64,000 bases of DNA from Microvelia longipes (taxonomy: Eukaryota > Arthropoda > Insecta > Hemiptera > Veliidae): assembly GCA_018340805.1 (NCBI GenBank), contig JACMZG010000008.1, positions 53,590,904 through 53,654,903 of the forward strand, given 5' to 3'. Made by a program: the position numbers and the translations under genes. The notes under the pieces were generated by a model. It searched no databases. It saw only the letters and a list, made by a program, of their open reading frames with translations, and was not told the origin of the DNA. Shown piece by piece: positions 61,310 through 64,000 of the stretch (within the stretch, counting starts at the first letter, position 1; each line of letters opens with the position of its first letter).

Positions 61310-61740
61310 ACAAATCTTGTTCTATTCATTCTTTCATTCTATTTTAGTCTTTTTCGAAGGGAATGCACTAAAACATTTAAAGAAAAACACCAACTGAGCA
61401 TTCAACTAGTGCAAATAATGGTTTGCACTGCCAATTTTAGAGCCATAGTTTTATATAACTAACAGGATTATAATGCTTAATTATTTTAAAAAATACAGCA
61501 AAAAATGAGTACAGAGTAGTGCTTAATAATTTAGTAACTGCTCAAGTTACAAAGCATTAAACGGGATATATCATTTGATACTACCGAGTTTTGCAAAACA
61601 TGAATAGTTGACACAACAGTGTCTCTCGCACAATTATATTGTGTCATTAAACGGGACCTTAAGCAAGAAACGGATTGTGAAGCACGGAAACAACCAAAGG
61701 AATTTCACCCAACATGCGGATCACCGCGCTAGAATTTTGG
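61310..61740 (-). repeat. Rep-C half copy with a 78-bp insertion
   Basis: Centre: ctagtgcaaataatggtttg-cactgcc, then taactaacaggatta. Right arm: agtacagagtagtgcttaa, taactgctcaagttacaaag, caagaaacggattgtgaagc, and caacatgcggatcaccgcgc at the end. The arm is interrupted at 61567-61644 (see separate entry). Confidence 0.7.
61567..61644. mobile_element. 78-bp insertion flanked by 12-bp direct repeats
   Basis: cattaaacggga occurs at 61555-61566 and again at 61645-61656. Other Rep-C copies continue straight from that word into the acc-ttaagcaagaaa block. The insert contains gacacaa/ttgtgtc inverted words. It could be a tiny mobile element with a 12-bp target duplication or a template-switch product. 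Confidence 0.65.
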
Positions 61741-61782
61741 TACCGTTGTGATACCATACAGATATATTACTAAATATTATTT

Positions 61783-62300
61783 TGTCAAATACATTTTTGA
61801 CTAAGAAGTATCATAATCTATCGATATTCTTTTGAGAAACGAGAGTGTTAACCAAGGAATATCATAGTCGATTTATAATCGGTAAACTAAGAGACATGCT
61901 GACAAAGGAACATCATATTCAAAACTCCTTTGACAAATATGTTTTACAACCAACGAATATCTTAACAGAGCGATATTCCTTCGTCATATAGGTACGTTGA
62001 CAAAGGAAATCATATTTAATATATACTCCTTCGCCTATAAAGGGATATTACAGCCACTTAATATTCCTTCGTCAAATTTTCGACAAAGGATTTTCCCAAT
62101 CTATCGATATTCTTTTGTGAACCGAGTTCTATGACCAAGGAATATCATAGACGATTTATAATCCTTTAAGTAAGAGACAAGCTGACAAAGGAACATCATT
62201 ATATGCAATTTCCTTAGTCAAATATGTATTTCAAACGAGGAATATCGTAATAGAACAACATTTCTCAGTCAAACAGGTATGTTGACCAAGAAATATCATG
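61783..62300. repeat. Satellite of about 50-bp palindromic monomers in a 283-bp higher-order unit
   Basis: Monomers carry gacaaaggaatatcat and, half a unit later, its inverse gatattcctttgtc. Monomer starts near 61799, 61850, 61901, 61950, 61999, 62039, 62082, 62132, 62184, 62234 and 62284. Six monomers make one higher-order repeat: aatctatcgatattctttt at 61815 recurs at 62098, gctgacaaaggaacatcat at 61898 recurs at 62181, and gttgac at 61996 recurs at 62281. All three shifts are 283-285 bp. No ORF. Confidence 0.85.
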
Positions 62301-64000
62301 TAGTTAAATTTTTACCTGTAAACCTATTTTTATTTATTTATTATTATAACCTAATGTTAATTATTAGAAAAACGTTTGCTCTATCGGTAGCGGTTTAGCG
62401 CTGTAGTGGCATTGAACGTAAAAACGTGAATCTTTGATCGGTGTCATGGTGGTCGTTCTTCAATCTTAAATTTATTAGGACTTTGGAATGAATAAATCTA
62501 ATCTATATGTTATTATTCTTGTCAAGTATAAAATTTTACAAGTATAAACCAAGCTGACTGAGTTTATAATTATAAGTGTTGAAATTAATTTTATTTTGAC
62601 AGGTTAGGTCATAGTCCGGAATTGGCAATATTGCAGGAGTAAATATTAAATTTTTAATGTCGACCGCCTATACCGATTCCTGCAATGACGTCACACGTTA
62701 TTCATAAAAAGTCAGGTTATAACCTTCGAATGCGTTTGGTTTGTTTACATCGAATCACCTCATTAATGTCTAACATCTTGAGTATGAACAAGGTTATTTG
62801 CCTATGGCATGTGTAAAGGACCAATTTTATATACTTTTATTATGATATTTAGGTGAAGTTTCTGAGCGCTAATGATATTGTTACAGGACCCAAGAAAAGG
62901 TAGTCCAAAAGGTTTTAAATAATTAACTGACTATCGCAGTGATAAACTCTACCTAATAATTACCGTGATAAGAAATAAAACAATTTTGTTCCACACACAG
63001 TCTTATTAGCATGCCATTTATGTAGAGAACATTAAAAAGAATAAATATATTCAACCAAGGTTCAATTTAAGAGAACATCAATTTAATAGCAGGTAATCCC
63101 GAGTTATTTAGCATGATAAAGAGAGCCAACCGATTAAGCAAATTACTGCATCTTGATAACATGCTAAGAACATGTCATACATAAGTAATAAACAAGGATC
63201 CAGGCTTTAATATGTAAAGTAAGCTAATATAGATTCGAAAATTCACCTGATCGATACCACTTAATAGGCTTCAAACTGCACCACATAAACACAACATGCA
63301 CAACCCATACGTCCCACAACACATATACACTGCATACATATGACAATCACACGCAATACTATGTTTATACATATCTCCACTGTAGACAAGATAATTAGTT
63401 TTCAAGACACGCTACGCATACAACTTCCACAGAGAGATGCATTCACAAAATCACTGTCTTCATCAAGAATACTAATTACTCATCCAATTGATAATATATG
63501 TTCTTTATATCTTTCCAATGAGTGATTAACACGTAATTTACATAATAAGTAATTTATATTTTTACAATACATCGTTTAATTGTAGTTATGCGTGTGCAAA
63601 AGTGATTGATAAGTTAAAACAACATAAGCACCATTGAATGACAGAACATGAATGCGTTAAATATATCTTTTAAAGATTAAATTACAAGAATAAAATTTTA
63701 GTAACAGAAATTAGTAAAATTATATACAATTTTTACATAAATATACAATTTGTATATACAATTTGTGGCATCTTTGCAAAAACTTCGTTGCGATTTTGAC
63801 TGTTAATTTTATTGAGTTATAAAATATGAAAATTACCCAAATCTACTACTACTAAGTTTATTAAAGAATGAATAAACTTAAAGTCTTTTTTAAAAATTTA
63901 CAAAAACGTTTTTTTACAAAAAGTCTCTCTTACTAATGTAAACGAGAAGGCTTCGGTCTCTTAGCTGCCACATGTTTGTTTTCCTATAGCAGTTACTCGT
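62301..64000. other. No gene seen; partly homopolymer-poor
   Basis: 62350-62980 is ordinary AT-rich sequence. 62990-63530 has the same homopolymer-poor, CA-rich texture as 9.2-15.7 kb. The 61-codon ORF at 63340 has no features. Confidence 0.4.

Noticed and set aside
61783..62300. CRISPR array
   Set aside because: There are no unique spacers between identical repeats. The units are diverged palindromic satellite monomers in a eukaryotic context.

Overview
This is a gene-poor, repeat-rich, strongly AT-rich stretch of a eukaryotic nuclear genome. There are no compact bacterial-style ORFs, operons or ribosome-binding sites. Instead there are long (TA)n tracts, tRNA-like B-box motifs inside dispersed repeats, fold-back elements, and a hAT-type transposon copy with an intact 8-bp target-site duplication. 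It looks like an invertebrate metazoan, perhaps an arthropod, but nothing in the window fixes the species. A run of 98 Ns at 9619-9716, indel-rich tandem repeats and a homopolymer-poor block suggest a long-read draft assembly.

Only one protein-coding gene is convincing: an intron-less 268-residue secreted orphan at 8170-8976. A candidate promoter and first exon lies near 58.1-58.2 kb. All other ORFs are short and probably occur by chance or lie inside repeats.

Three dispersed families recur, labelled here Rep-A, Rep-B and Rep-C. Rep-A has a ggaccggtttcattcgattc block, a TA microsatellite at a fixed internal site, an agggacctctaaaacgg block and a tRNA-like B-box. Copies lie at 1-560, 20340-20480, 41390-42150, 48380-48660 and 58780-59150, with a fragment near 61080. 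Rep-B has a ggtacctcggaactttt head and a ggaggcctttaaaacacc tail. Copies lie at 22330-23110, 23840-24680 and 49855-50220, with fragments at 26220-26440 and 32030-32210. Rep-C is a fold-back element with ggcgcggtggtccgcatgtc ends. Copies lie at 6840-7350, 36180-36500, 40449-41163, 46430-46690 and 61310-61740.

Layout: 0-5 kb holds Rep-A, TA tracts and two minisatellites. 5-9.2 kb holds hairpins, Rep-C and the gene. 9.2-15.7 kb is the odd homopolymer-poor block around the gap. 15.7-21.5 kb holds a hairpin-array element at 16.7 kb and microsatellites. 22-27 kb holds Rep-B and a 516-bp palindrome. 28-35 kb is mostly unannotated sequence with many perfect hairpins. 36-50 kb holds Rep-C, Rep-A, a 2.2-kb terminal-inverted-repeat element and a small MITE. 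52.3-55.7 kb is the hAT-like element, with a 635-bp palindrome and a cluster of ultra-stable GC-rich mini-hairpins. 58-62.3 kb holds the candidate promoter, a CA-TA-TG hairpin tract, a GC-rich minisatellite and a satellite built of about 50-bp palindromic monomers in a 283-bp higher-order period.

The theme of the window is inverted repeats at every scale, from 15-bp perfect palindromes to 700-bp fold-backs. The most unusual signals are the GCGAAGC hairpin cluster, the hairpin array at 16.7 kb and the palindromic higher-order satellite.
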